Positions 17,700 to 27,073 of a DNA stretch of 64,000 nucleotides are shown here, one piece after another. How positions within the stretch are numbered: position 1 is the stretch's first letter; each line of letters begins with the position of its first letter. Origin of the DNA: Paenirhodobacter populi (GTDB lineage: Bacteria; Pseudomonadota; Alphaproteobacteria; Rhodobacterales; Rhodobacteraceae); contig NZ_SAUZ01000020.1 in assembly GCF_004022215.1 (NCBI RefSeq), forward strand, positions 1 through 64,000, in the 5' to 3' direction. The notes beneath the pieces were generated by a model. The model was not told the origin of the DNA, made no database searches, and saw only the letters and a program-made list of their open reading frames with translations. The translations under genes and the position numbers were made by a program.

Positions 17700-18212
17700 T
17701 CAGCGGCGGGCTTTCGCGTCCGATTTCGGGCGGGGCTTTTTCGCCGCGCCGTCGCCCTTGCCGGAAAACAGCACAAGCCCCACCGCCCCGGCAAAGATCG
17801 CGATATCGGCGACGTTGAACGACCACGGGTTGCGCCAGAACGGCAAGGACATGTTCAGGAAATCCGCCACCGCGCCATAGACCAGCCGGTCGATGACATT
17901 GCCGAGCGCGCCGCCGATCAGCAGCCCCGCCGACACCAGCATCAGCCGCGAATGCCGTTCGCGCCGCACCCAGATCCAGACCCAGCCGGTAATGACCAGC
18001 GACAGCGCGATCAGCACCCAGCGGGTCAGGTCGCCCTCGCCGGCCATCAGGCCGAAGTTCACCCCCTGATTCCACGCCATGTGGAAATTCAGCCAGGGCG
18101 GCAGCACCTCGATCACCAGCAGGCGGTCGAGGTTCATCAGATGGACAACGATGTATTTGGAAATCTGGTCGAGCAGGAAGACCCCCGCCGCGACCCATGC
18201 CGTCAGACGCAT
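17700..18212 (-). CDS. lspA: Lipoprotein signal peptidase (signal peptidase II)
   Basis: The 170-residue inner-membrane aspartic protease removes signal peptides from diacylglyceryl-prolipoproteins. Four membrane segments are visible. The conserved motifs are DQISKYIV (first segment), AWNQGVNFG, GGALGNVIDRLVYGAVADFL with one catalytic Asp, and FNVADIAIF with the second. The C-terminus is a short basic tail (KKPRPKSDAKARR). Length is normal. It follows purH by about 50 bases on the same strand and precedes the DUF3035 lipoprotein. Confidence 0.97.
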   Translation of the reverse strand: MRLTAWVAAGVFLLDQISKYIVVHLMNLDRLLVIEVLPPWLNFHMAWNQGVNFGLMAGEGDLTRWVLIALSLVITGWVWIWVRRERHSRLMLVSAGLLIGGALGNVIDRLVYGAVADFLNMSLPFWRNPWSFNVADIAIFAGAVGLVLFSGKGDGAAKKPRPKSDAKARR

Positions 18213-18234
18213 GGTGTCACCCTGTGCTGAGGAA

Positions 18235-18256
18235 CCCCGCGCCCGCAGGCGCGGGG
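18235..18256. other. GC hairpin between purH and lspA
   Basis: A perfect 9-bp stem CCCCGCGCC / GGCGCGGGG with loop CGCA sits between the purH stop and the lspA start. On the transcribed (minus) strand it is not followed by a T run, so it is not a standard intrinsic terminator. It could be a weak terminator, a pause site or an RNA-stability element. Confidence 0.5.
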
Positions 18257-18263
18257 GGATGGC

Positions 18264-19850
18264 TCAGTGGCGGAAGTGCCGCATGCCGGTGAAGACCATG
18301 GCGAGCCCGCGTTCGTTCGCCGCGTCGATCACCTCTTGATCGCGCAGCGAGCCGCCCGGCTGGATCACCGCCGTGGCGCCCGCCTCGGCCGCGGTGATCA
18401 GCCCGTCGGCGAAGGGGAAGAAGGCGTCCGAGGCAACGACCGATCCCTTGGTCAGCGGCTCGCTCAGGCCCATCGCCTCGGCCATGTCCTGCGATTTCCG
18501 CGCGGCGATGCGGGTCGAATCGACGCGGCTCATCTGCCCCGCGCCGACGCCCACGGTGGCGCCGTCCTTGACGTAGATGATCGCGTTCGACTTGACGTGC
18601 TTGGCGACCGTCCAGGCAAAGAGCAGGTCCTTCAGTTCCTGTTCCGTGGGCACGCGCTTCGTCACCACCTGCAGGTCGTCCGGGGTGATCGTGCCGTTGT
18701 CCTTGTCCTGCACGAGGAAGCCGCCCGCCACCTGCCGGAAGGTGGTGATCGGCGCCTTCACATCGGGCAGCGCGCCGGTGGTCAGCAGGCGCAGGTTCTT
18801 TTTCACCGCGAAGACGGCCTTGGCCTCGTCGGTCGCGTCGGGGGCGATGACGACCTCGGTGAAGATCGCGGCGATCTCTTTCGCGGTGGCCTCGTCCAGC
18901 GTCTGGTTCAGCGCGATGATGCCGCCGAAGGCCGAGGTGCGGTCGCAGTCGAAGGCGCGGGAATAGGCCTCGGCCAGCGTCGCGCCGGTCGCCACGCCGC
19001 AGGGGTTGGCGTGCTTGATGATCGCGACGGCGGGCTGGTTCACCGGGAATTCGGCGACCAGTTCAAAGGCCGCGTCGGTGTCGTTGATGTTGTTGTAGGA
19101 CAGTTCCTTGCCCTGCCATTGCTTCGCCGTGGCGACGCCCGGACGGTTCGAGCCGTCAAGGTAGAAGGCCGCCTTCTGGTGCGGGTTCTCGCCATAGCGC
19201 AGCGTCTGGGCGAGCTTGCCGGCAAAGGCGCGGCGGCGCGGCGTTTCCTCGTTGATCGCCTTGGCCATCCAGGTCGAAACGGCGGCGTCATAGGCGGCGG
19301 TGCGGGCATAGGCGATCTGCGCCTGCCGCTGGCGGAATTCATAGCTGGTCGCGCCGTCGTTGGCATCGAGTTCGGCCAGCAGCGCGGGGTAATCCTCGAC
19401 ATCGACGATGGTGGCGACGAAGGCGTGGTTCTTCGACGCCGCGCGGATCATCGCCGGACCGCCGATGTCGATGTTCTCGATGCAGTCGTCATAGGCGGCG
19501 CCCTTGGCGACGGTTTCCTCGAACGGATAGAGGTTCACCACCAAGAGGTCGATCGGCTGGATGTTGTGGGCCTCCATCGCGGCCAGATGTTCCTCGTTGT
19601 CGCGCAGCGCCAGAAGGCCGCCGTGGATGACCGGATGCAGCGTCTTGACCCGGCCGTCCATCATTTCCGGGAAACCCGTGACCTCGGCCACGTCGACGAC
19701 CGACAGCCCGGCCTCGCGCAGCGCCTTGGCGGTGCCGCCGGTGGACAGGATCTCCACCCCGCGGGTGGCAAGCTCCTGCGCGAAGTCGATGAGCCCGGTC
19801 TTGTCGGAAACGGAAATGAGGGCGCGGGTGAGGGGGACGGGTCTGGTCAT
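18264..19850 (-). CDS. purH: Bifunctional AICAR transformylase / IMP cyclohydrolase
   Basis: The 528-residue enzyme makes the last two steps of IMP synthesis. The N-terminal methylglyoxal-synthase-like IMP cyclohydrolase domain shows [22 protein letters not shown] and [14 protein letters not shown]. The C-terminal transformylase domain has the Lys-His pair in [12 protein letters not shown], then [10 protein letters not shown] and AFFPFADGL. Length is the family norm. ATG 19850 is followed by [12 protein letters not shown]. It is upstream of lspA, and downstream of rsmB across a 143-base gap; the gap shows no gene. Confidence 0.98.
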   Translation of the reverse strand: MTRPVPLTRALISVSDKTGLIDFAQELATRGVEILSTGGTAKALREAGLSVVDVAEVTGFPEMMDGRVKTLHPVIHGGLLALRDNEEHLAAMEAHNIQPIDLLVVNLYPFEETVAKGAAYDDCIENIDIGGPAMIRAASKNHAFVATIVDVEDYPALLAELDANDGATSYEFRQRQAQIAYARTAAYDAAVSTWMAKAINEETPRRRAFAGKLAQTLRYGENPHQKAAFYLDGSNRPGVATAKQWQGKELSYNNINDTDAAFELVAEFPVNQPAVAIIKHANPCGVATGATLAEAYSRAFDCDRTSAFGGIIALNQTLDEATAKEIAAIFTEVVIAPDATDEAKAVFAVKKNLRLLTTGALPDVKAPITTFRQVAGGFLVQDKDNGTITPDDLQVVTKRVPTEQELKDLLFAWTVAKHVKSNAIIYVKDGATVGVGAGQMSRVDSTRIAARKSQDMAEAMGLSEPLTKGSVVASDAFFPFADGLITAAEAGATAVIQPGGSLRDQEVIDAANERGLAMVFTGMRHFRH

Positions 19851-19993
19851 GGCTGGCAGTCCTTATGCTCAGATGTCTGGTCGCGGCGCGCGGGCGCCGC
19901 TGTCGCGGATGGTCGGGGGCCTAGCGCGAGCCTGCCCCAAGGTCCAGAGAATTTGGTGTTTGCGCCATCACGACGGGACGATCTGCCGCGTTT

Positions 19994-21265
19994 TCAGCGC
20001 GTGAAGGTCAGCGAGGCGATGAAGAAACCGTCCATGCCGCCCAGATCGGGCCAGTAGTCCGGCCGCAGCCGCAGCCCACCCGTCGGCGTGATCCAGCCGG
20101 GCTCGATCCCGGGCAGGTCGATCGTGGTGCAGCGCAGGCTGGGGTGACGGGCCAGCGCGGCCTCGATCTGCCGCTCGCCCTCCTCCGGCAGCAGCGAACA
20201 GGTGACGAAGACCAGCCTGCCGCCCGGGGCGAGCCATGTCAGCGCCCGGTCGAGCAACGCCGCCTGCAGGGCGACCAGCACCTTGATCCCGGCGGCATCC
20301 TTGACATAGGGCAGGTCGGGATGGCGCCGGATCGTGCCCGTAGCCGAACAGGGCGCGTCCAGCAGGATCGCATCGTATCGCTGTTCGGGTTGCCAGTCCA
20401 GCGCATCTGCCGCAACGGTCTGCACCTGCAACCCGCAACGCTCCAGATTCTCGCGCAGTCGCGCCAGCCGCGGCGCGGAAATGTCGAGCGCGGTGACCTC
20501 CGCCCCCGCCGCCGCAAGCTGCAACGTCTTGCCCCCCGGCGCGGCGCAAAGGTCCAGCACCTTTTCGCCCGCCCGCGGGGCTAGCGCGCGCGCCGCCATC
20601 GCCGCCGCCGCATCCTGCACCCACCAGTCGCCCTCGGCATAGCCGGGCAGGTCGGTCACATGCGCCCCGGGGGCGAGCCGCACAGATCCCGTCGGCAGCA
20701 GCAATCCCCCGAGCCGCGCGGCCAGCGCCGCCGGATCGCCCTTCGCCGTCAGGTCGGTGGGCGCGCCTGTCAGATGCGCGGCCTCCATCCGCTGCACGGC
20801 GACCTTGCCGTAAGCCGACATCAGCCGCCCGCGCAGCCAGCCGGGCAGGGCGGGCGGCGGCAGGGTATCCCATGCCGGGCGCGCCTCGGCCACCTTGCGC
20901 AGCACCGCGTTGACGAGGCCGGTGAACCCCTCCGTCCGCTGCCCGCCCGCGCGGGCAAGGCTGACGGCGGCATTGACCACGCCATGCGGCGCGGCATCCT
21001 CGGCGCAAAGCTCGGTCACCGCCAGCCGCAGCAGCGCGCGCAGATCGGGCGGCGGGGATTTGCGCAGATGCGGCTTCAGCATCGCGTCGGCGCGCGGCAG
21101 ATTGCGCAGGGTGGTCTGCGCCAGCCGCTGCGCCCGGGCGCGTTCGGGCGGCGACAGCCCATCCAGCGCCCCGGCGCCGATCTGCTCGGACAGCGTCCGG
21201 TGTTCCTCGGTCACCCCGGTCAAAAGCGCGCAGGCGGCGCGGCGTGCAAGGTCGATCCCGCCCAT
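19994..21265 (-). CDS. rsmB: 16S rRNA (cytosine-C5)-methyltransferase, RsmB/Sun family
   Basis: The 423-residue protein has an N-terminal NusB-like helical domain (about 1-140) and a C-terminal class I methyltransferase of the NOL1/NOP2/Sun family. The SAM-binding segment is VLDLCAAPGGKTLQLAAAG. The two family cysteines lie in LLDAPCSATGTIRRHPD and VFVTCSLLPEEGE. RsmB methylates C967 of 16S rRNA in E. coli; the same site is inferred here. The start ATG 21265 gives MGGIDLARRAACALL, the usual beginning of the NusB-like domain. Divergent from the SdhAF4-like gene; this adjacency looks conserved in the family group. Confidence 0.93.
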   Translation of the reverse strand: MGGIDLARRAACALLTGVTEEHRTLSEQIGAGALDGLSPPERARAQRLAQTTLRNLPRADAMLKPHLRKSPPPDLRALLRLAVTELCAEDAAPHGVVNAAVSLARAGGQRTEGFTGLVNAVLRKVAEARPAWDTLPPPALPGWLRGRLMSAYGKVAVQRMEAAHLTGAPTDLTAKGDPAALAARLGGLLLPTGSVRLAPGAHVTDLPGYAEGDWWVQDAAAAMAARALAPRAGEKVLDLCAAPGGKTLQLAAAGAEVTALDISAPRLARLRENLERCGLQVQTVAADALDWQPEQRYDAILLDAPCSATGTIRRHPDLPYVKDAAGIKVLVALQAALLDRALTWLAPGGRLVFVTCSLLPEEGERQIEAALARHPSLRCTTIDLPGIEPGWITPTGGLRLRPDYWPDLGGMDGFFIASLTFTR

Positions 21266-21340
21266 CGGCGCTGTCCTCCGGCTTGTTGCAAGGTCCCGTG
21301 CGGCCTATAACAGGTGCATCCCGGAAACAAGGAGGCCGCC

Positions 21341-21517
21341 ATGACAGAGACTCCGAAGGACCTGCCCCCCGCTGCACAACGCGCCCTGGCCGAGGCAGAG
21401 GAACGCCGCCGCAAGGCAAAGCCGCTGGGCCTGCCCGCCGAACTCGGCGGCCGCGACGGCCCGGAACCCGTGCGCTACGGCGATTGGGAAAAGAAGGGCA
21501 TCGCGATCGATTTCTGA
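21341..21517 (+). CDS. DUF1674 small protein (succinate dehydrogenase assembly factor 4 homologue)
   Basis: The 58-residue protein ends with the family signature RYGDWEKKGIAIDF, diagnostic of DUF1674/SdhAF4. In mitochondria SdhAF4 binds the flavinylated SdhA subunit and promotes assembly of complex II; a similar role in bacteria is inferred. The N-terminal part is rich in Ala, Glu and Lys. The ATG at 21341 has a strong AAGGAGG site, so the upstream ATG is not needed. Divergent from rsmB and followed by two repeat copies. Confidence 0.88.
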   Translation: MTETPKDLPPAAQRALAEAEERRRKAKPLGLPAELGGRDGPEPVRYGDWEKKGIAIDF

Positions 21518-21589
21518 CCCCGCGCTTCCCGCCCCGCACGACCGCGCGCGAAGAAATCGTCAAAGACCAACGCCCCGGTTCTTATGCAT

Positions 21590-21652
21590 TTCATCTTTCC
21601 TTAAATATCCCGGGGGTGAATTTGCCGCAGGCAAAGAGGGGGCTGGCCCCCC
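21590..21652 (-). repeat. Intergenic two-hairpin repeat, copy 5 (complete, inverted)
   Basis: On the minus strand: GGGGGGCCAGCCCCC, then the stem TTTGCC-TGC-GGCAAA, then CACCCCCGGGATATTTAAGG and a GAAAGATGA tail. The stem differs from that of copy 6 only 65 bases away, yet both pair perfectly. Confidence 0.9.
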
Positions 21653-21717
21653 TTCTTCCGTTCCGTTTGCACATCCGTGGGAGTTTTCGCCGGGAACGGG
21701 AATCCCCGTCGGATGGG

Positions 21718-21783
21718 GCGCAGGGGGCCAGCCCCCTCGGGCCTTCGGCCCTCACCCCCGGGATATTTATGGAAACACGAAAG
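21718..21783 (+). repeat. Intergenic two-hairpin repeat, copy 6 (complete)
   Basis: Hairpin 1 is GGGGGC-CA-GCCCCC, hairpin 2 is GGGCC-TTC-GGCCC, and the core is CACCCCCGGGATATTTATGG with AAACACGAAAG tail. The core end lies 36 bases from the dapB stop. The 50 bases upstream resemble those upstream of copy 4. Confidence 0.92.
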
Positions 21784-21819
21784 TCATAAGAGTCCGGTGT
21801 GCCCGGGGGTGAACGAAGG

Positions 21820-22629
21820 TCACAGACCCAGCACGTCGATCATGTCGTAGCGCCCGGGCTTGCGGTCGAGGCCCCAGAGCGCCGCCTTCAGCGCGCCGCG
21901 GGCAAAGATGCCGCGGTCCGTCGCCATGTGGCGAAGCACTATGCGTTCGCCCGCCGTGGCGAAAAGCACGTCATGTTCACCCACGATATCGCCGCCGCGA
22001 ATCGAGGAAAACCCGATCGCGCCCCGTTTGCGCGGCCCGGTGATGCCGTCGCGCCCGGCCTCGGTATTGCCTTCGAGGGAAATCCCCCGGCCCTCGGCGG
22101 CGGCCTCGCCCAGCATCAGCGCCGTGCCGGAAGGGGCGTCGACCTTGCGGTTGTGATGCGCCTCGACGATCTCGATGTCCCAGTCGGCATCCAGAGCCGC
22201 CGCCACCTTGCGGGTCAGCACCGTCAGCAAGTTGACGCCAAGGCTCATGTTGCCCGCCTGAATGATCACCGCGTGCCGCGCGCAGGGTTCCAGCGCGATG
22301 AGCTGTTCCTTCTCGAAGCCGGTGGTGCCGATGACATGGACGACGCGCGCCTGCGCGGCGAGCCGGGCGAATTCCAGCGTCGTGCGCGGGGTGGTGAAGT
22401 CGATCACCGCCCGGGCGCCGGCAAAGGCCTCCAGCGGGTCATCGGTCACGATCACGCCGTTCGGCGCGCCGCCCATGACCGTGCCCAGATCCTTGCCGAC
22501 CCATTCGTGTCCGGGGCGCACCACCGCCCCCGAAAGCCGCGCCTTGTCCGAGTCCAGAACCGTCCGGACCAGCATCCGTCCCATCCGGCCGGAGGCCCCG
22601 GCGATCACGATTCCCGGCAGATCATCCAT
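21820..22629 (-). CDS. dapB: 4-hydroxy-tetrahydrodipicolinate reductase
   Basis: The 269-residue enzyme reduces hydroxy-tetrahydrodipicolinate with NAD(P)H in the lysine and meso-diaminopimelate pathway. The nucleotide-binding motif is [12 protein letters not shown] at the N-terminus. [21 protein letters not shown] and the catalytic/substrate motif [20 protein letters not shown] follow, with the C-terminal [11 protein letters not shown]. The ATG at 22629 lies after an AGGAGAGA sequence; longer frames run into the divergent rbfA promoter region. A dapC-like gene lies further on at 42580. Confidence 0.97.
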   Translation of the reverse strand: MDDLPGIVIAGASGRMGRMLVRTVLDSDKARLSGAVVRPGHEWVGKDLGTVMGGAPNGVIVTDDPLEAFAGARAVIDFTTPRTTLEFARLAAQARVVHVIGTTGFEKEQLIALEPCARHAVIIQAGNMSLGVNLLTVLTRKVAAALDADWDIEIVEAHHNRKVDAPSGTALMLGEAAAEGRGISLEGNTEAGRDGITGPRKRGAIGFSSIRGGDIVGEHDVLFATAGERIVLRHMATDRGIFARGALKAALWGLDRKPGRYDMIDVLGL

Positions 22630-22724
22630 CTCTCTCTCCTTCTTTGCAGGTTTTCTTAGCCCCTGCGGCGTCGCGGGCAAAGGCCCGAGTTGCGGTGCGC
22701 CGCACAAGGCACTATGTGCGGGAT

Positions 22725-23153
22725 ATGGCAAAGAACCGTTTTTCATCGGGCGATGGCCCTTCGCAACGTCAGCTTCGGGTGGGGGAACTCATCCGGCGCA
22801 CGCTTTCGGATGTGCTGCTTCGCGGCGAGGTCCATGATCCGGACCTGAACCGGATCTCGATCACCGTGGGGGAGGTGCGCACCTCTCCGGATCTGAAGGT
22901 GGCGACGGTCTATGTCGCCCCTCTCGGCGGCACGCTTGGCGGTGAGGGGGCGGAGGCGATGCTCGCCGCCCTGCGCCGTCACACGGGCGAGCTGCGCCAT
23001 CATGTGGCGAAGGCGATGACGATCAAATACGCGCCCGATCTGCGCTTCCGCATCGATGAGACCTTCGACAGGCTGGACGAGACGCGCCGGATGTTCTCGG
23101 ACGAGACGGTGCAGCGCGACATCGCCCGGCGCGACGATGAAGATCTGGGCTAG
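22725..23153 (+). CDS. rbfA: 30S ribosome-binding factor A
   Basis: The 142-residue protein binds the 30S subunit and helps mature the 16S rRNA 5' end, notably in the cold. The KH-like core is visible: [47 protein letters not shown] and the C-terminal [23 protein letters not shown]. The ATG at 22725 ([19 protein letters not shown]) fits the family start. It begins the rbfA-truB-rpsO-pnp neighbourhood and overlaps the next gene by 17 bases. Confidence 0.95.
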   Translation: MAKNRFSSGDGPSQRQLRVGELIRRTLSDVLLRGEVHDPDLNRISITVGEVRTSPDLKVATVYVAPLGGTLGGEGAEAMLAALRRHTGELRHHVAKAMTIKYAPDLRFRIDETFDRLDETRRMFSDETVQRDIARRDDEDLG

Positions 23154-23871
23154 CCTGTTCGCCGCGCTCGCGCTGGTGGTGCCGCGTGTCGCTCTGGCGG
23201 AGGATCCCTGCCGCACGGTCACCTTCGAGGGCGTGCCCTTCACCGTCTGCGCGGCCACCGCCGCGGATGACGTGCGGGTCTGGCTGAGGGATGACAACGG
23301 GCGGCTGATCGGCACGCCGGGGCGGTTGCAGGCGCTGATGGCACCGGGAGAACGGCTGGTTTTCGCGATGAACGGCGGCATGTATGCGCCGGACCGCAGC
23401 CCCGTCGGGCTTTATGTCGAGAAGGGGCGCGAGGATCACCCGATCGTCACCGGCGCGGGCGAAGGCAATTTCGGCATGCTGCCGAACGGCGTCTTTTGCG
23501 TGGGCGACAGGCTGCGGGTGATCGAAAGCCGCCGCTTTGCCGCCGAACGCCCCGCCTGCCGCTATGCCACCCAATCCGGGCCGATGCTGGTGATCGACGG
23601 GGCGCTGCACCCGCGTTTCATCCCCGACAGCGACAGCACCTATATCCGCAACGGCGTCGGCGTTTCGCCCGATGGCGAAACCGCCTGGTTCGTGATCTCC
23701 GACCGGCCGGTGAACTTCCATCGCCTCGCCCGGTTCTTCCGCGACGAACTCGGCGCGCGCGATGCGCTGTATCTCGACGGCTCGATCTCGCGGCTGATGG
23801 TTCCGGCGCAGGGGCGTTCCGATTTCGGCTGGCCGATGGGGCCGATCGTCGGCATGGTCGCGCGGGACTGA
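23137..23871 (+). CDS. Phosphodiester glycosidase (NAGPA-like) family protein, secreted
   Basis: The 244-residue precursor has a signal peptide ([21 protein letters not shown]) and a phosphodiester glycosidase domain related to the enzyme that uncovers mannose-6-phosphate in animals. Family features are FAMNGGMYAPDRSPVGLYVEKGRE, GNFGMLPNGVF, ATQSGPMLVIDG, RNGVGVSPDGETAWFVIS and ALYLDGSISRLM. It probably cleaves a sugar-phosphodiester in the periplasm or outside, but the bacterial substrate is unknown. It begins inside rbfA, with a 17-base overlap, and is followed by repeat copy 7 and truB. Confidence 0.88.
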   Translation: MKIWASLFAALALVVPRVALAEDPCRTVTFEGVPFTVCAATAADDVRVWLRDDNGRLIGTPGRLQALMAPGERLVFAMNGGMYAPDRSPVGLYVEKGREDHPIVTGAGEGNFGMLPNGVFCVGDRLRVIESRRFAAERPACRYATQSGPMLVIDGALHPRFIPDSDSTYIRNGVGVSPDGETAWFVISDRPVNFHRLARFFRDELGARDALYLDGSISRLMVPAQGRSDFGWPMGPIVGMVARD

Positions 23872-23880
23872 CCCTTTTCC

Positions 23881-23931
23881 CTTCATTCTTCCATAAATAT
23901 CCTCGGGGGTGCGGGGGCAGACAGCCCCCGC
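23881..23931 (-). repeat. Intergenic hairpin repeat, copy 7 (degenerate)
   Basis: This copy keeps the AT-rich end (CTTCATTCTTCCATAAATAT) but has CCTCGGGGGTG instead of CCCGGGGGTG. It has a single G-rich hairpin GCGGGGGC-AGACA-GCCCCCGC (23911-23931); the variable second hairpin is missing. It starts 9 bases after the phosphodiester glycosidase stop. Confidence 0.72.
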
Positions 23932-24011
23932 CGCGACGGTCCCACCCCCGCCGCGATTGACCATCGCGCCCGATCGGGGTAGCAGGCGGGCCTTCTGATA
24001 GGGAGAACGGC

Positions 24012-24923
24012 ATGGGCCGCAAGAAGGGCCGCGACATTTCGGGCTGGATCATCGTCGACAAGCCGGCGGGGGTGACCTCGACCTCGGTCGTGGGCAAGGT
24101 GCGCTGGGCGCTGGACGCGAAGAAGGCGGGCCATGCCGGCACGCTCGACCCGGCGGCGACCGGGGTTCTGGCCGTCGCGTTGGGCGAGGCGACGAAGACC
24201 GTGCCCTACATCACCGACGCGCTGAAATGCTACCGCTTCCAGATCACGCTTGGCGCCGCGACCAATACCGACGATGCCGAGGGCGAGGTGATCGAGACCT
24301 CGGCCCTGCGCCCGACGGATGACCAGATCGCCGCCGCGCTGGCGGATTTCCGGGGGGACATCATGCAGGTGCCGCCGCAGTTCTCCGCCGTGAAGGTGGA
24401 TGGCGAGCGCGCCTATGACCTTGCCCGCGAGGGCGAGGCGATGGATCTCGCGGCGCGGCCCCTGTTCGTCGAAAGCCTGATCATGCTGGCGCGGCCCGAT
24501 GCGGATACGGTCGAACTGGAAATGGTCTGCGGCAAGGGCGGTTACGTGCGCTCCATCGCCCGGGATCTCGGGCGTAAACTCGGCTGCCTCGGCCATGTGA
24601 AATGGCTGCGGCGCGACTGGTCCGGCCCGTTCGAGGCGGACAAGGGGCTGAGCCTTGAGGATATCGAGCGCATGGCGCGGACGCCGGAACTGGATGCGCA
24701 TCTGCTGCCGCTGGAACTGGGGCTTGAGGATCTGCCCGAGGTGAAGGCGACGGCCGAGGGCGCGGTGCGGCTGCGCCACGGCAATCCGGGCATGGTCATC
24801 GCGCCGCGCGACGTGGAATATGGCGAAGAGGTCTGGGCGAGCTTCGACGGCCGCGCCGTCGCCGTCGGCCGTTACATGGGCGGCGAGCTGCATCCGGCGC
24901 GGGTCTTCGTCACCCCGGAATGA
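24012..24923 (+). CDS. truB: tRNA pseudouridine-55 synthase
   Basis: The 303-residue enzyme makes the universal pseudouridine in the T-loop of tRNAs. The catalytic aspartate lies in [30 protein letters not shown] opens the domain, and the [12 protein letters not shown] segment closes the catalytic core. A C-terminal PUA-like part follows (about 220-303). ATG 24012 is preceded by GGGAGAACGGC. In most proteobacteria truB directly precedes rpsO; here two unrelated genes lie between them. Confidence 0.97.
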   Translation: MGRKKGRDISGWIIVDKPAGVTSTSVVGKVRWALDAKKAGHAGTLDPAATGVLAVALGEATKTVPYITDALKCYRFQITLGAATNTDDAEGEVIETSALRPTDDQIAAALADFRGDIMQVPPQFSAVKVDGERAYDLAREGEAMDLAARPLFVESLIMLARPDADTVELEMVCGKGGYVRSIARDLGRKLGCLGHVKWLRRDWSGPFEADKGLSLEDIERMARTPELDAHLLPLELGLEDLPEVKATAEGAVRLRHGNPGMVIAPRDVEYGEEVWASFDGRAVAVGRYMGGELHPARVFVTPE

Positions 24924-24966
24924 CCCCGGACCGGGCACAAGGCCATCGCACAGGTAAGAGGCACGA

Positions 24967-25509
24967 ATGATTATCAGGGAGCATGTGAAGGGCGACGCCC
25001 CGTCAATCGCGGTCTATTCGGATTGCGAGAGGTATCGTTACCTGCTCACCCGGGTCTGGGACGTGTCGGGGCCGCGGGCGCTGTTCGTGATGCTCAATCC
25101 TTCGACCGCGACGGAGGTGCAGAACGACCCGACCGTGGAGCGGTGCGAGCGCCGCGCCCGGACGCTGGGATTCGGCAGCTTCCGCGTCACCAATATCTTT
25201 GCCTGGCGCGCGACGGACCCCAAGGAGATGCGCGCCCAACCCGATCCGGTCGGGCCGGAAAACGACCGCGCCATTCTGGACAGCGTGGCCTGGGCCGAGG
25301 GGCCGGGGGCGCGGATCGTCTGCGCCTGGGGGGCGCACGGCGCGCATCTGGGCCGGGGTGCGGCGGTCGAGCGGCTGTTGCGCGGCACGGGGCGCGAGCT
25401 GTTCCACCTTGGCCTGACGCGGGCGGGCGCGCCGAAGCATCCGCTGTATATCGGCTACGACCGCCAGCCGGAGCCGTGGGTCTTCGCGGACGAGCTTAAC
25501 CATAGGTAA
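24967..25509 (+). CDS. DUF1643 family protein
   Basis: The 180-residue protein belongs to DUF1643. The hallmark FVMLNPSTATEVQNDPTVERCERRARTLGFG is followed by FRVTNIFAWRATDPKEM and a C-terminal HPLYIGYD element. No signal peptide or membrane segment is visible. The function is unknown; the family also turns up beside toxin-antitoxin and phage genes in other bacteria, but nothing of that sort is adjacent here. It follows truB by 43 bases on the same strand. Confidence 0.88.
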   Translation: MIIREHVKGDAPSIAVYSDCERYRYLLTRVWDVSGPRALFVMLNPSTATEVQNDPTVERCERRARTLGFGSFRVTNIFAWRATDPKEMRAQPDPVGPENDRAILDSVAWAEGPGARIVCAWGAHGAHLGRGAAVERLLRGTGRELFHLGLTRAGAPKHPLYIGYDRQPEPWVFADELNHR

Positions 25510-25593
25510 ATTTCGCCGCGTCTTTACCATGCCATCGCTTTGGCGGGCATGGATTTCATGCGACACAGGCCCCGTAGTGTAAGGGGTGCGGGC

Positions 25594-26646
25594 ATGTTCA
25601 TGATGACGGGACTGTTGGGCCTGCTGATGGCAGGCGCGACGATCGCGCTGGTCCCTTCCGTCGACGGCAAGACCGGCGAGGATGAGACCGACGGGATCGC
25701 GGAAACCGGGCTGCGGCCCGATTCCCCCGCGGAAATGGACCTGCCCGGTTTCGGTGATCCGTCCCTGCCCGAAACCGGGGCGGGGACGGTCGCGCCGACC
25801 GGCGGCTGGCCGGAGCCCGGTCGCCCGGTCTCGCCCGCCGCGACGGAGGGGAACGACACGCTCTGGGGTGATCTCGGGGATGACGAGATCTCGGGCGGCG
25901 GCGGTATCAACCAGATCAACGGCTATGAGGGCGACGATACGCTGTCGGGCGGCGAAGGGCGGGATTTCATCTTCGGCGGCGCGGGAAACGACAGCATCAC
26001 GGGCGGCGCGGGGGACGACAGTCTGGACGGCGGCACCGGCGACGACCGCCTGTCGGGCGGTGAGGGGAACGATTACCTTGCGGGCGGCATGGGCGACGAC
26101 ACGCTTGCCGGGGGTGACGGTGACGACACGGTGCTGGGCGGCGCGGGCGACGATCTGCTGTGGGGCGGCGCGGGAAATGACGCGCTGATGGGCAATGACG
26201 GCGACGATACGCTGATCGGCGGTCTGGGCAACGACACGCTGATGGGCGGGGCGGGGGACGATCTGCTGGACGGCAGGGCGCTGGTCGACGGCAAGGACAT
26301 CGACGGGCGCGACTATCTGAACGGCGGGCTGGGCGACGACCGGCTGATCGCCGGGTCGGACGACCGGGCCAGCGGCAACGAGGGCGCGGACGACTTTGCC
26401 ATCGGCGACTGGATCGACCCGGCGCATCCCGCGACCATCGCCGATTTCACCAAGGGAGAGGATCGTCTGGTCGTGCTCTGGGACGGGGAGGAGCCGCCCG
26501 AACTCGGCATCGAGGCGGGCGCGGGCGATGCGCGCTGGATCACCGTCAACGGCGACCGTCTGGCCGAGGTGCTGCATGGCGCGGACCTGACCCCGGGCGA
26601 TCTGCTGCTGATGCGGCCCGCGGAATTCGCCGCCATCGCCGGCTGA
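25594..26646 (+). CDS. RTX-type calcium-binding repeat protein
   Basis: The 350-residue protein has one N-terminal hydrophobic segment ([21 protein letters not shown]) that could be a membrane anchor or leader. A Pro-rich acidic linker (about 25-85) comes next. It is followed by about 14 tandem nonapeptides of the GGxGxDxLx type ([17 protein letters not shown] and so on), which bind calcium as a parallel beta-roll, and a C-terminal domain without the usual type I secretion tail. No hlyBD exporter is nearby. The ATG at 25594 has an AAGGGG site; ATG codons at 25540 and 25558 are alternatives without a good site. The gene is inserted between DUF1643 and rpsO. Confidence 0.85.
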   Translation: MFMMTGLLGLLMAGATIALVPSVDGKTGEDETDGIAETGLRPDSPAEMDLPGFGDPSLPETGAGTVAPTGGWPEPGRPVSPAATEGNDTLWGDLGDDEISGGGGINQINGYEGDDTLSGGEGRDFIFGGAGNDSITGGAGDDSLDGGTGDDRLSGGEGNDYLAGGMGDDTLAGGDGDDTVLGGAGDDLLWGGAGNDALMGNDGDDTLIGGLGNDTLMGGAGDDLLDGRALVDGKDIDGRDYLNGGLGDDRLIAGSDDRASGNEGADDFAIGDWIDPAHPATIADFTKGEDRLVVLWDGEEPPELGIEAGAGDARWITVNGDRLAEVLHGADLTPGDLLLMRPAEFAAIAG

Positions 26647-26779
26647 AGCCTGCGAATCGGGCTTCCCATCCGGGCGGTTTTCCCTTATGGGCAGCCATCT
26701 GCCGGAGACGGCGGACTCAACGGGCCTTGCTGGACGACATCCCGGCTTGCGCCATCCACCCCTGAAAAAGGAGATCCCG

Positions 26780-27049
26780 ATGTCGATCACCGTCGAAGAC
26801 AAGAACCGCATTCTGAAAGAATATGCCACCAAGGAAGGTGACACCGGTTCGCCGGAAGTCCAGGTCGCGCTGCTGTCGACCCGTATTGCCAACCTGACCG
26901 AGCATTTCAAGATCCACAAGAAGGACAACCACTCCCGCCGTGGCCTTCTGATGCTGGTTGCGCAACGGCGCAAGCTGCTCGACTACCTGAAGAAGAACGA
27001 CGTGGCGCGTTACCAGTCGCTGATCGAGCGTCTCGGCCTGCGTCGCTGA
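26780..27049 (+). CDS. rpsO: 30S ribosomal protein S15
   Basis: The 89-residue protein binds the central domain of 16S rRNA and nucleates 30S assembly. It has the full family sequence pattern: [62 protein letters not shown] and a basic end GLRR. RBS AAAAAGGAG lies 7 bases before ATG. A good intrinsic terminator follows at 27074, so rpsO and pnp are probably separate transcripts here, unlike the joint operon in many bacteria. Confidence 0.98.
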   Translation: MSITVEDKNRILKEYATKEGDTGSPEVQVALLSTRIANLTEHFKIHKKDNHSRRGLLMLVAQRRKLLDYLKKNDVARYQSLIERLGLRR

Positions 27050-27073
27050 ACTGCGGACCTTCCGAAGACCGGG

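Larger units (their letters stand above)
21518..21819. other. Intergenic gap holding two inverted repeat copies
   Basis: This 302-base gap separates the convergent SdhAF4-like and dapB stops. It holds repeat copies 5 (21590-21652) and 6 (21718-21783) in opposite orientation. The G-rich hairpins face inwards and the CCCCGGGATATTT cores face the genes. I see no coding potential in the rest. Confidence 0.8.

Noticed and set aside
18235-18256. Intrinsic terminator between purH and lspA
   Set aside because: The hairpin is perfect but lacks a T run on the transcribed strand; kept only as an unassigned hairpin.
25920-26300. Short tandem repeats suggesting a CRISPR or satellite
   Set aside because: The 27-base periodicity is coding: it is the RTX nonapeptide repeat in frame, without spacers.
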